Shown in pieces: positions 26,745 through 35,173 of a stretch of DNA of 64,000 bases. The DNA comes from Pseudomonadota bacterium (lineage in GTDB: Bacteria > Desulfobacterota > Binatia > Binatales > Binataceae). A model generated the notes under the pieces. The model saw nothing but the letters and a program-made list of their open reading frames with translations. It was not told the DNA's origin and made no database searches. A program made the position numbers and the translations under genes. Positions within the stretch are counted from its first letter, which is position 1. Each line of letters begins with the position of its first letter. The DNA lies in assembly GCA_021325355.1 (NCBI GenBank), contig JAJPHI010000009.1, positions 310,001-374,000 on the forward strand, read 5' to 3'.

Positions 26745-28235
26745 TCAAAAGCCGAATACTCGACCCGGCTCAACGTTGATCAAATTGACGCGCACCACAA
26801 CGGGCGCGGCGCTTTGCGCGATCATCACGGCGCGATCGCGATCGGCGGCGGTCGCCACCGTGCCGTTGAGATAGGCCGACTTGCCGATCACTTTGACCGT
26901 CACGTTGGTCAGCCCCGCGGCCTGGAGCTGCTGCGTGATGCGGCTCGCATTGGCGGCCCAGTCCTGCTGATCGGTCGTGAGATTATTGGTGACCGAGGTC
27001 ACGCCGCGCACGCCGCGCACCGTGGTCTCCGCCAGTTGCCGGTCGGCGTCATCGAAAACTTTACCACTGAGCGTGACGTTGCCGCCGACCGCGTAGGCGT
27101 GGACTCGTCGAAAGCGCTTGTTCGAAGCAAGCTCGTCGTTGACGCGCTCAGTCAACGACGGTGGCGGCGGCAGCGAAGCCAGCCGTGGCCGATGACGATG
27201 CGGCGCCGGCGTTGTCGCAGCCACAGGCGGCGTGGCTTCGACCGCGGGCGCGGGCGGCACGGCGGCAAGTGCGGGACTGCTCGACGGCGACGCTTCCGCG
27301 CTCGGCGGCGTGGTGGTCATCGTGTATTCCGCTTCGTTGGGACCGAGGCTCGCCAGTTTCGTCTTCAAATCCGCTTCGACCCCGGAGGTGTCCGACGGCG
27401 TCGTGGTAAAAATGATCGGATAGTCAGCATCGACGTCGGCGCCGCTTGCCACCGGGAATTTCCATCCGCTGGCGGCTTTGACGACCGCCGCGTCAAGGCT
27501 CGGATTCGGCGCCGTGGAAGTGCGCACGGCACCGGAACTTACGCTGCCGTCGGGCGTAATGTGCAGGCGCAGGATCATGCCGTCGCTGAGCCCCGGATTC
27601 GACGCCAGCGCGTCGCGATAAACCTCATTCAGACCGGCCTGGTTGTCGGCGAAGGTTTTGGCCAGCGTCTTGGAATCGCGCTGCAGCGCTTCGGCGAGGC
27701 CGCCGTTCACCTGGATCGGAATCGTGGTCGCCAGTACCGCGGCCGGTGAACTGGCCGCAGCGGGCGTCGGTGACGGTGACGCCGAGGCGACCTGTGGCGC
27801 TGCATGACGGCCGCTTAAGTAGATCGCGAGCCACGCGCCTGCGCCGAGCGCAATCACGGCGGCAATGACGAAACCGATAGTGCCAAGCCAGCTACGCCCG
27901 CCGGCGTCATCGTCGGCGACGTCGGTTGGCGCGCGCTCGCTCGCCGGCACGTAGGCTTCAGGACTGATCCGTGTTGCGGCGCCGCTCGCGGACGGACCGG
28001 CGCCTGCCGCCGGTTCCGGGGTCAGCCGCGTGCCGCAGAAATTGCAAATCAGCTCGCCCGGTTGAGCCCTGCCGCCGCAGACCGGACACTCGGTGGTGCC
28101 GGCCGTGGAAGTGTCCTCCGGCGTCATCGCCGTAGTACCGCGGCTTTCGGCCGCGGGCGGCAACGCGACGCCGTCGTCGGCGCAGAATGCCTCGCTATCC
28201 GGATAGGTTCGGCCGCATCGCGGACATCGCTTCAT
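26745..28235 (-). CDS. Zinc-ribbon, single-pass membrane protein with TonB-like and two BON domains
   Basis: The 496 residues combine unusual modules. There are two N-terminal zinc ribbons (C4, C7, C18, and then C50, C53, C64, C67) and a low-complexity stretch. One membrane helix spans about 117-141. The periplasmic part then holds a region like the TonB/AgmX C-terminal domain (LRLHITPDGSVSSGAVRTS, about 220-290), a Pro/Ala linker, and two BON domains (about 375-435 and 440-496, with VTLSGKVFDDADRQLAE and AYLNGTVATAADRDRA). Orientation would put the ribbons in the cytoplasm. A role in envelope anchoring or signalling is only a guess. The ATG at 28235 begins the first ribbon. Confidence 0.85.
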   Translation of the reverse strand: MKRCPRCGRTYPDSEAFCADDGVALPPAAESRGTTAMTPEDTSTAGTTECPVCGGRAQPGELICNFCGTRLTPEPAAGAGPSASGAATRISPEAYVPASERAPTDVADDDAGGRSWLGTIGFVIAAVIALGAGAWLAIYLSGRHAAPQVASASPSPTPAAASSPAAVLATTIPIQVNGGLAEALQRDSKTLAKTFADNQAGLNEVYRDALASNPGLSDGMILRLHITPDGSVSSGAVRTSTAPNPSLDAAVVKAASGWKFPVASGADVDADYPIIFTTTPSDTSGVEADLKTKLASLGPNEAEYTMTTTPPSAEASPSSSPALAAVPPAPAVEATPPVAATTPAPHRHRPRLASLPPPPSLTERVNDELASNKRFRRVHAYAVGGNVTLSGKVFDDADRQLAETTVRGVRGVTSVTNNLTTDQQDWAANASRITQQLQAAGLTNVTVKVIGKSAYLNGTVATAADRDRAVMIAQSAAPVVVRVNLINVEPGRVFGF

Positions 28236-28355
28236 GCAACCCCAGTCTCCCTCTGTTCCCTCCGTCCATCTTAACGGATGAGCAGCATGGCCGACACGCC
28301 CCCCGTCCGCGAGGGCGGACAAGGAGCGGTCGCGATGCCCCCAAAAAGATGCGGC

Positions 28356-28568
28356 TCAGACCGGGGCGCCCTCAAGCCGAAAACCGATCCGGACTTCGAC
28401 CTGAAACTGCAACTCGGCGCCGTGCACCGCGCCACGAATGTTTTTGACCTCGAACCAGTCGATGTTGCGCAACGTCTGCTGGGCTTTGGTGAGCGCGTTG
28501 CGGACAGCCTGATGGATGCTGTCCTCCGAGACCCCGACGACGTCAACAATTTTATACGTCTTATCCAT
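28356..28568 (-). CDS. Dodecin family flavin-binding protein
   Basis: Dodecins form 12-subunit shells that store or buffer flavins or CoA. The sequence from the ATG at 28568 is 70 residues, the usual size, with KTYKIVDVVGVSEDSIHQAV and the flavin-stacking Trp in IDWFEVKNIRG. A GAGGAAC ribosome-binding site precedes the ATG. A longer reading to 28634 adds only an unconserved tail. It lies 74 bases downstream of selA, and the flavin-related ribBA-like gene diverges from selA nearby. Confidence 0.93.
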   Translation of the reverse strand: MDKTYKIVDVVGVSEDSIHQAVRNALTKAQQTLRNIDWFEVKNIRGAVHGAELQFQVEVRIGFRLEGAPV

Positions 28569-28642
28569 CGCGGTTCCTCCTCGCACAGCGCTTGGTGCGG
28601 ATTCAGTCTCGCTCCGCGCGTCGGCCGATTGCAAGGTATGAA

Positions 28643-30067
28643 TTACGCGGTCGCGAGCGTCGGCGGCACCAGCGACTCGGCGCTTTCGACGGCGCGCAGG
28701 TCGAGCAGGAAGGCATCATCGTGGACGCGGCCGATGATCCGTGCGCGACGGAAGCGGGCCGCGATCTGCGTCGCGCTCAGCTCCGGATGGGTGATTTTCA
28801 GCGCGCGCGAGACCAGCTCCTCCGCCGGTTGGGCGCCGGAACCGATTTGCGCGCGGCTCTCGACGATGGTCACGGTAAACTCGGGGCCCAGTTGTTGTAC
28901 CAGCAGCGCGCGCGCGTTTTCGGCGATCTCTGCGATCGCGGCCAGCGGACGGGTGAGCAGGCGAAGGGTCGGCAGCGCTCGCTCCGGTTCGGCCGACTGA
29001 CGATACAGTCGCAGCGTGGCCTCCAGCGCCGCCAGCCGCAGCTTGTCACAGCGCAAGGCGCGCCATAATGGATTGCGCTTCAGCCGGGCGATCAGACGCG
29101 CCTGCCCGACGACGACACCCGCCTGCGGACCACCGAGCAGCTTGTCGCCCGAGAAGGTTACCAGGGCCGCACCCGCATCGATGCTTTCGCGCACCACGGG
29201 CTCGCGCGGCAGTCCGAAACGACTCAGATCGATGAGCGCGCCGGCACCCAGATCCTCGACGACGACCAGATCATGGAGGCGCGCCAGCTCGACCAGCTCA
29301 CGCAGTTCGACGGTCGCGGTGAAACCGACGATCCGGTAATTGGACGGATGCACCTTCATCAGGAGCGCCGACTGGGGGCCGATCGCGCGGGCGTAGTCGT
29401 CGCGATGAGTGCGATTGGTCGTGCCAACTTCGCGGAGCAGCGCACCCGCACGCGCCATCACGTCAGGGAGACGAAAGGAGCCGCCGATTTCGATGAGCTC
29501 GCCGCGCGAGACGATAACCTCGCGTCCTTCGGCAAGACTGTTCAGCACGAGGAGCACGGCGGCGGCATTGTTATTGACCACAGTGGCGCCTTCGGCGCCC
29601 GTCAGTTCGCAGAGCTCTTGCTCGATCAAATCGTCGCGGTCGCCGCGGTCACCGGTGGCGAGCGAGTATTCGAGATTTACCGGCGCGCGCGCCGCAGTAA
29701 CCATCGCGGCCAGCGCGCTTTCGGCCAGCAGTGCGCGACCGAGGTTCGTGTGCAGGATTACGCCGGTCGCATTGACCACCGGCTGCATCCGCGGCCGGTC
29801 CGCGTCGATCCGCTCGCGCGCGCGGGCGACGACTTCGTCGAGCAGCGGCTTGCCGGCCGCGGCCGCGACCCCGTCGCCTGCGGTCATCGTCGACCGCAGC
29901 TCCGCGAGCACCGCGCGAACCACGCGCTTCAGGTAGTCGCGGCTGAGCTCCGGCGTTTGGCAGTGCGCTTGGATCGCCGCGATACATCGGTCGACCGACG
30001 GCAGTTCCGCCAACGCACGCGCCGGGGTCGGCTGATCGATACGCTTCGGAGGCTTCGAGGGCGCCAC
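28643..30067 (-). CDS. selA: L-seryl-tRNA(Sec) selenium transferase
   Basis: This PLP enzyme converts Ser-tRNA(Sec) to Sec-tRNA(Sec) using selenophosphate. The PLP lysine is near residue 308 in TFSGDKLLGGPQAG. The conserved VNNNAAAVLLVLNSLAEGREVIVSRGEL block is complete. The GTG at 30067 yields 474 residues and a normal N-terminal helical domain (LAELPSVDRCI). A TATAGT element only 7 bases upstream would make a nearly leaderless transcript. selB, selC and selD are not visible in the window, so selenoprotein synthesis is likely but depends on loci elsewhere. Confidence 0.93.
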   Translation of the reverse strand: MAPSKPPKRIDQPTPARALAELPSVDRCIAAIQAHCQTPELSRDYLKRVVRAVLAELRSTMTAGDGVAAAAGKPLLDEVVARARERIDADRPRMQPVVNATGVILHTNLGRALLAESALAAMVTAARAPVNLEYSLATGDRGDRDDLIEQELCELTGAEGATVVNNNAAAVLLVLNSLAEGREVIVSRGELIEIGGSFRLPDVMARAGALLREVGTTNRTHRDDYARAIGPQSALLMKVHPSNYRIVGFTATVELRELVELARLHDLVVVEDLGAGALIDLSRFGLPREPVVRESIDAGAALVTFSGDKLLGGPQAGVVVGQARLIARLKRNPLWRALRCDKLRLAALEATLRLYRQSAEPERALPTLRLLTRPLAAIAEIAENARALLVQQLGPEFTVTIVESRAQIGSGAQPAEELVSRALKITHPELSATQIAARFRRARIIGRVHDDAFLLDLRAVESAESLVPPTLATA

Positions 30068-30216
30068 CCGGCCACTATAGCGCCCGGCGCGGCTCCCTGC
30101 TTCGCCTCGTCGGCGGGTCGCGGAGCATGTCCGCGTCTTTCCGCACGGTGGGTTTCTCGCTCTCCCCCAGGGTGGGCTACAATGGGTTGATTCAGGCGCA
30201 AGGTGGAACAAGGCCA

Positions 30217-31386
30217 ATGTTTGGTGAAATCACTCCGCGCGACCATCAGCCGACCGCCCCGTTCATTTCGATCGAAGAAGCGCTCGAAGAGACGCGCCGC
30301 GGCCGCATGATTATCCTGATGGATGACGAAGACCGCGAAAACGAAGGCGATCTCTGCATGGCGGCCGAAAAGGCCACGGCCGAAGCTATCAATTTCATGG
30401 CCAAGTACGGTCGCGGCCTTATCTGCCTGCCGATGTCCGCCGAAAGAATCGATAAACTCGGCCTCAGCATGATGGTTGGAGACAACCAGGCGCCACTCGG
30501 CACCGCGTTCACCGTGCCGATCACGGCGCGGCGGGTAAGTGGATCGGGCGTCTCGGCCCAGGATCGCGCGCTGACGATTCTGCAGGCCGTGCGCGAGGAT
30601 GCGACCGGTGCGGAATTCATCACGCCCGGCTATGTCTATCCGCTGCGCGCGCGCGACGGTGGCGTGCTGGTGCGCACCGGACAGACCGAAGGTGCGGTCG
30701 ACCTGGCGCGACTGGCCGGACTCAAACCGGCCGGTGTGATTTGCGAAATTCTCAAGGACGACGGCTCGATGGCGCGCCGCGACGACTTAATCGAGTTTGC
30801 GCGCCAGCACAACCTCAAGATCGTCACGGTCGCCGACATTATCGAATACCGTCTGCGCAACGAAACCATGATCGAACGGATTGCCGAGGCGCGTCTGCCC
30901 ACGGCGGTCGGCGAATTCAAGGCGCGGGTCTATCGCAACCTGGTCGATCAGAGCGAGCATCTGGTGCTGATGATGGGCGACGTGCGTCCGGACAAACCGA
31001 CGCTGGTCCGGGCCCATCGCGAGTATCTGCCCGGCGACGTCTTCGGCTATGTCAACCGCAACACGCGGCGGCTGCTGCGCGCGGCGATGGAGCAGGTCGC
31101 CGCCGCCGGCGAAGGTGTCATCCTCTATCTGAAGCGCGAGTCAGCCGCGATCGCCGGCGATATCAACGGCCCGCGGCGCTCCAAGCCGAGCACTCATCTG
31201 AACGCTCCGGAAGCCGATTTTCGCGACTATGGGATCGGCGCGCAAATCCTGCGCGATATCGGCGTGCGACAGATGGTCCTCCTGTCCGACAAGCCGCCGC
31301 GCCTGGCCAACCTGCCGGGCTATGGACTCGAGATCGTCGGCCATGCGCCGCTCTCCAGCGAGGGTGAGGCGACGCTCGATGGCTAG
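30217..31386 (+). CDS. RibBA-like protein with degenerate catalytic sites (RibBX type)
   Basis: The layout is a 3,4-dihydroxy-2-butanone-4-phosphate synthase domain (about 14-212) fused to a GTP cyclohydrolase II-like domain (about 217-389). The acidic loop DDEDRENEGD (36-45) is intact. The two catalytic histidines of E. coli RibB align with Tyr139 (PGYVYPL) and Gln156 (RTGQTEG). In the second domain the three zinc cysteines align with Tyr270, Arg281 and Thr283, and the catalytic EGRNIGL loop reads ESAAIAG. The second domain cannot be a normal GTP cyclohydrolase. RibB activity is uncertain, because His-to-Gln variants occur in other RibBA proteins. The ATG at 30217 was chosen. No FMN riboswitch is visible upstream. 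Confidence 0.88.
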   Translation: MFGEITPRDHQPTAPFISIEEALEETRRGRMIILMDDEDRENEGDLCMAAEKATAEAINFMAKYGRGLICLPMSAERIDKLGLSMMVGDNQAPLGTAFTVPITARRVSGSGVSAQDRALTILQAVREDATGAEFITPGYVYPLRARDGGVLVRTGQTEGAVDLARLAGLKPAGVICEILKDDGSMARRDDLIEFARQHNLKIVTVADIIEYRLRNETMIERIAEARLPTAVGEFKARVYRNLVDQSEHLVLMMGDVRPDKPTLVRAHREYLPGDVFGYVNRNTRRLLRAAMEQVAAAGEGVILYLKRESAAIAGDINGPRRSKPSTHLNAPEADFRDYGIGAQILRDIGVRQMVLLSDKPPRLANLPGYGLEIVGHAPLSSEGEATLDG

Positions 31387-31392
31387 CTGACG

Positions 31393-32616
31393 ATGGGGGG
31401 GCTCGCCGACCAGGGCGCCGCCCTGACGCAACTGTTTGCGGTCCACGGTTACGCTCTCGGTTTCGCGGCGGTGCTGCTGGGCGGGCTCGCCCTTAACCTG
31501 ACGCCCTGTGTCTATCCGCTGATTGGGGTGACCGTCGCCTACTTCGGCAATGAAGGCGGCCCGTCGCGCCGCGTCGTCACGCTGGCGCTGCTTTACGTCC
31601 TCGGCATCGCTCTCAGCTTTTCCGCCGTCGGTGTCGCCGCGGCGCTGAGCGGAGGGATGTTCGGGGCGGCGTTGCAAAAGCCTCTGGTGCTCATTGCGAT
31701 CGCAGCTCTGCTGCTGCTGCTCGCGGCTTCGAGTTTCGGACTCTTTACGCTGCAACCGCCGCAGTGGCTGATGCGATATGCGGGCGTTTCGCGCCGCGGC
31801 TACCTCGGCGCGCTCGTGATGGGGCTCAGCATGGGCGTTGTGGCGGCGCCCTGTATCGGCCCTATCGTGCTGGGGCTGCTGCTGATGGTTCAGCAGAGTC
31901 GCGACGCGGTTCTGGGCTTCGCCCTCTTCTTCACGCTCGCCGTCGGCATGGGTTTGCCCTACGTTGCGCTCGCGCTGGCGGCGGGAAATCTGCGGCGGCT
32001 GCCGCGCTCCGGCGAATGGCTAGCGTGGGTTGAGCAGCTTTTCGGCTTCGCGCTGATTGGCCTCGCCCTGTACTTTCTTGATCCGCTCTCGCCGAACCGC
32101 TTATTGACGCGGCTGCTGCCCTGGTATGCCGCGGCGGTCGGAATCTTCCTTGGCTGGGTTACGCCGGTGGGGTCGCGCCCGCGTCCGTTCATGGTCTTTC
32201 GCATCGCGGTGGGTGCGATCGCCGCGGGCGCGGCGCTCTTCATGGCGCTCGCCCCGCCATCCACTCATGGCGGCGCGTTGCAGTTTCAGCCCTTCAACGA
32301 CGCCGCGCTGCGTCAAGCCCGGGCTGACCATCAACCGGTGGTGATCGATTTCTCCGCCGACTGGTGCGTGCCGTGCCGGGAGATGGAACGCTCGACGTTC
32401 CGCGATCCGGCGGTGATCAATGAGGCGCGCCACTATCTCCTTTTGCGCGCCAACCTGACCGCCGACAGTCCCGAGAATGCCGAGCTGATGCGCAAATTCA
32501 GAATTCAGGGCGTACCCACGACCGTGGTGATCGACGCGACGGGCCGGATTCGCGTCCATCGGGTAGGTTATGTGAGCGCCAACGAACTCCTCAACTATCT
32601 GCGTCAGTCGGGCTAG
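31393..32616 (+). CDS. DsbD-like thiol:disulfide interchange protein lacking the alpha domain
   Basis: It carries electrons from cytoplasmic thioredoxin across the inner membrane. Eight membrane helices form the beta domain with its paired cysteines Cys39 (NLTPCVYP) and Cys154 (APCIGP). A C-terminal thioredoxin-like gamma domain has Cys325-x2-Cys328 (DWCVPC) and the cis-Pro loop GVPTT. The protein starts directly with the membrane domain, so the periplasmic alpha domain of E. coli DsbD is missing. A separate alpha-like protein is encoded at 56590-57117. It begins 6 bases after the ribBA-like gene. Confidence 0.92.
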   Translation: MGGLADQGAALTQLFAVHGYALGFAAVLLGGLALNLTPCVYPLIGVTVAYFGNEGGPSRRVVTLALLYVLGIALSFSAVGVAAALSGGMFGAALQKPLVLIAIAALLLLLAASSFGLFTLQPPQWLMRYAGVSRRGYLGALVMGLSMGVVAAPCIGPIVLGLLLMVQQSRDAVLGFALFFTLAVGMGLPYVALALAAGNLRRLPRSGEWLAWVEQLFGFALIGLALYFLDPLSPNRLLTRLLPWYAAAVGIFLGWVTPVGSRPRPFMVFRIAVGAIAAGAALFMALAPPSTHGGALQFQPFNDAALRQARADHQPVVIDFSADWCVPCREMERSTFRDPAVINEARHYLLLRANLTADSPENAELMRKFRIQGVPTTVVIDATGRIRVHRVGYVSANELLNYLRQSG

Positions 32617-32693
32617 GCTGCGCGGCGCTTTCAACCGTCGGCAGGGTTTGCTAGTGCCTGCTGTGGACGGATTCCTCGACCATGGGGGACGCT

Positions 32694-33716
32694 ATGGCGA
32701 AGCAGACCGGCAGCGGCGAGTATATCTACGAGATCGTCGAAAACTGGGCGCATATTCCCGGTCGCAACGATTGGAATTTCGACGTTGCCGGAATCGGCGT
32801 CGATGCGCGCGATCGGGTCTATCTCTTCAATCGCGGGCCGACGCCGGTAATCGTGGTCGATCGCGACGGCAATTACCTGCATCATTGGGGCGACAAGCAA
32901 ACCTTTCCCAATGCGCATGCGGTCACGATGGGTCCCGACGACACGATCTGGCTGACCGACACGTTCGACCATACCGTGCGCAAATGCCGGTTGGACGGGG
33001 AAATCCTGATGACGCTCGGCGTGCCGGGCAAGCCGGCCCGCGCGATGAGCGGCGAGCCGTTCAATCAGTGCACCCATGTGGCGATCCATCCGGGGACCGG
33101 CGAGTTCTTCGTCTCGGACGGCTACGGCAACGCCAAAGTCCACAAATATGCGCCCGACGGGCGGCGGCTTTTTTCGTGGGGTGAACCCGGCAACGCTCCG
33201 GGGCAGTTCAACCTGCCGCACAATATCTGCTGCGACCGCGACGGTTACGTGTATGTCGCCGACCGCCATAACCATCGCGTGCAGGTCTTCACGCCGAACG
33301 GACGGCTCGAAGCGGTCTGGTATGGGATGGCGCTGCCGTGCGGGATGTGTATCGACACGACGGGAACCGAACAGCTTTGCTATATCGGCGAACTGAGTTC
33401 CGCCCTGTGGATCGGACTGGGGCCGTCACCGCTGTACGATATCTGGAACAGCGCGAAGACGATGGGACCGCGCGTGAGCGTCTGGACGCTCGACGGTCAG
33501 CCGCTCGCGAGACTCTGTGACAACGGGATGGGCGAGGAGCCGGATCAATTGTTCGCACCCCACGGGATGGCGGTGGATCGGGACGGCAATATCTATGTTG
33601 CCGAAGTCTCGTGGATCCTGTCGCGGGCTTTCAACAAGGGCGAGCAGGCAAACCGTCCGATGCGCAACGCGGTCAAGCTGAAACGCGTGCGGCATCCGGA
33701 CCGCGGGCATCATTGA
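32694..33716 (+). CDS. NHL-repeat beta-propeller protein (peptidyl-hydroxyglycine lyase-like)
   Basis: Six NHL-type repeats of about 45 residues are visible, each with a GVDARDRVYLFNR-like pattern. Repeats include MGPDDTIWLTDTFDHTVRK, CDRDGYVYVADRHNHRVQVF and VDRDGNIYVAEVSW. The family resembles the lyase half of peptide-amidating enzymes. In bacteria its substrates are unknown and it often sits beside catabolic oxidoreductases. There is no signal peptide, so it is probably cytoplasmic. The second ATG (32694) is preferred because GGGGGA stands ahead of it; an ATG at 32682 is the alternative. The LLM gene follows. Confidence 0.85.
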   Translation: MAKQTGSGEYIYEIVENWAHIPGRNDWNFDVAGIGVDARDRVYLFNRGPTPVIVVDRDGNYLHHWGDKQTFPNAHAVTMGPDDTIWLTDTFDHTVRKCRLDGEILMTLGVPGKPARAMSGEPFNQCTHVAIHPGTGEFFVSDGYGNAKVHKYAPDGRRLFSWGEPGNAPGQFNLPHNICCDRDGYVYVADRHNHRVQVFTPNGRLEAVWYGMALPCGMCIDTTGTEQLCYIGELSSALWIGLGPSPLYDIWNSAKTMGPRVSVWTLDGQPLARLCDNGMGEEPDQLFAPHGMAVDRDGNIYVAEVSWILSRAFNKGEQANRPMRNAVKLKRVRHPDRGHH

Positions 33717-33751
33717 GCCGGCAAGCGCGCGCAGGTGAAGGGGTGAAGCCA

Positions 33752-34636
33752 ATGAAAATCGGGATCAGTGGAATCGGGATGGGCAAGGGGTCGCGACCGG
33801 GCACGCTGCGCCTGGTCGCCGCGCATGCGGAGCGGCTGGGTTTTAACACCTTGTGGGCGCCCGAACACGTCGTCCTGTTCGACCATTATGAATCGCACTA
33901 TCCATATTCGGATGATGGCAGCTTCCTCGCCGCCAGCACGGTCGATTTGACCGATCCGTTTGTCACCCTGAGCTACGTCGCCGCCAGCACGACGCGGATT
34001 CGGCTCGCGACGGGAATCTGTCTCGTGCCGGAGCATAACCCCCTGGTGCTGGCCAAGCAGATTGCCACGCTCGATGCGCTGAGCGGCGGGCGCTTTGCCC
34101 TTGGCGTCGGTATCGGATGGTCGTGGGAGGAATTCGCCGCCTTGGGGATTCCGTTCGAACGGCGGGCGCAGCGCACCTGCGAATATATCGAGGTGATGCG
34201 GAAGCTGTGGGGCGAAGAGAAAACCAGCTTCGCCGGCGAATTCGTCACCTTCAAGGACGCGCGATGTTTCCCGAAGCCGGCTCAAGGCGCGCGCGTGCCG
34301 ATTATCTTCGGCGGCGAAAGCACTCCGGCGCTGCGGCGGGTCGCGCGCTACGGCACCGGATGGTTCAGCGTCAAACTGACGCCCGATCAGCTCGCCACGA
34401 AGCTCGCACAACTGCAGACCCTGCTGGCGGAGAATAATCGTAAGCTCGCGGATATCGAGCTTATCGTTTCGCCCTACGACGCCGCGGTTTCGCGCGAGCA
34501 GTTGCGGCGTTATGCCGAGCTCGGGGTCAACGAGATTATCCCGTTCGTGCGGATGCCGAGCGACGAACGGCAGATCCCGGCCCATCTTGAGCAGATCGCC
34601 CGCGAGTGGATCGAGCCCGCGGCGACGCTCGGCTAA
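33752..34636 (+). CDS. LLM-class flavin-dependent oxidoreductase (F420 or FMN)
   Basis: This TIM-barrel oxidoreductase of the luciferase-like family has 294 residues. Characteristic blocks are GFNTLWAPEHVV, IRLATGICLVPEHNPLVLAKQIATLD and the GVGIGWSWEEFAALG loop. This pattern resembles the F420-linked subgroup common in actinobacteria and Binatota-like genomes, but the cofactor cannot be fixed from sequence. An AGGTGAAGGGGTGAAG ribosome-binding region precedes the ATG at 33752. The preceding NHL gene ends 35 bases upstream, so they probably form a small catabolic pair. The stop overlaps the rimM stop on the other strand by 3-4 bases. Confidence 0.9.
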   Translation: MKIGISGIGMGKGSRPGTLRLVAAHAERLGFNTLWAPEHVVLFDHYESHYPYSDDGSFLAASTVDLTDPFVTLSYVAASTTRIRLATGICLVPEHNPLVLAKQIATLDALSGGRFALGVGIGWSWEEFAALGIPFERRAQRTCEYIEVMRKLWGEEKTSFAGEFVTFKDARCFPKPAQGARVPIIFGGESTPALRRVARYGTGWFSVKLTPDQLATKLAQLQTLLAENNRKLADIELIVSPYDAAVSREQLRRYAELGVNEIIPFVRMPSDERQIPAHLEQIAREWIEPAATLG

Positions 34637-35130
34637 TCCAGCAGCCCCGGGACCGGCGCGATCGTGATGCGCCCGGCAGCGAAATCGAGGCGCTTTATCA
34701 CCTCGGCCGTAACCGGCACAAGGATCTCCCCCGTGCCGTCCTGAACCACCAGGACGTCATTGGCGCCGGTGGCGAACACTTCGGTGACCGCGCCGAGCAA
34801 CCGTCCCTCGACCGTGACGACGCTGCAGCCGATCGCACGATAGGCATAGAACTCGTTGGCTGCCGGGGGTGGGAGATCGCTTTCAGCCACGAGCACAATG
34901 GCGTCGCGCAGCGCGTCGGCTTTCTCGCGACTGTCGACGCCGTCGAGGGCGAGCCGTACCTTTCCGCGTCCCTGAGGCGTTGCCTGTTGAACTGCGTAGG
35001 GACTGACGCTCGCGCCCTGCCTAAGATAAATCTCGCGGACGGTCTGCGCGGTAACCGAAGCCGGATCGTCGGCGCGCACGATAACCGCCCCGCGCAGGCC
35101 GTGAGCCCGGGTGACGACGCCGATCCGCAC
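34633..35130 (-). CDS. rimM: 16S rRNA processing protein RimM
   Basis: RimM binds S19 and helps mature the 30S head. The N-terminal barrel starts VRIGVVTRAHGLRGAV and the PRC-barrel domain has ANEFYAYRAIGCSVVT. The GTG at 35130 gives 165 residues and the family N-terminus. The longer reading to 35226 overlaps khpA and adds unconserved residues. It is the last gene of ffh-rpsP-khpA-rimM. trmD and rplS, which usually follow, are replaced by the convergent LLM gene. Confidence 0.92.
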   Translation of the reverse strand: MRIGVVTRAHGLRGAVIVRADDPASVTAQTVREIYLRQGASVSPYAVQQATPQGRGKVRLALDGVDSREKADALRDAIVLVAESDLPPPAANEFYAYRAIGCSVVTVEGRLLGAVTEVFATGANDVLVVQDGTGEILVPVTAEVIKRLDFAAGRITIAPVPGLLD

Positions 35131-35173
35131 GAGTCCGGGCGGATCGGATGGCGCGACGGCAGGCGCCGTCGCG

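Noticed and set aside
30068-30216. FMN riboswitch upstream of the ribBA-like gene
   Set aside because: The conserved FMN-aptamer boxes are not present, and the 149-base gap is too short and lacks the pairing pattern.
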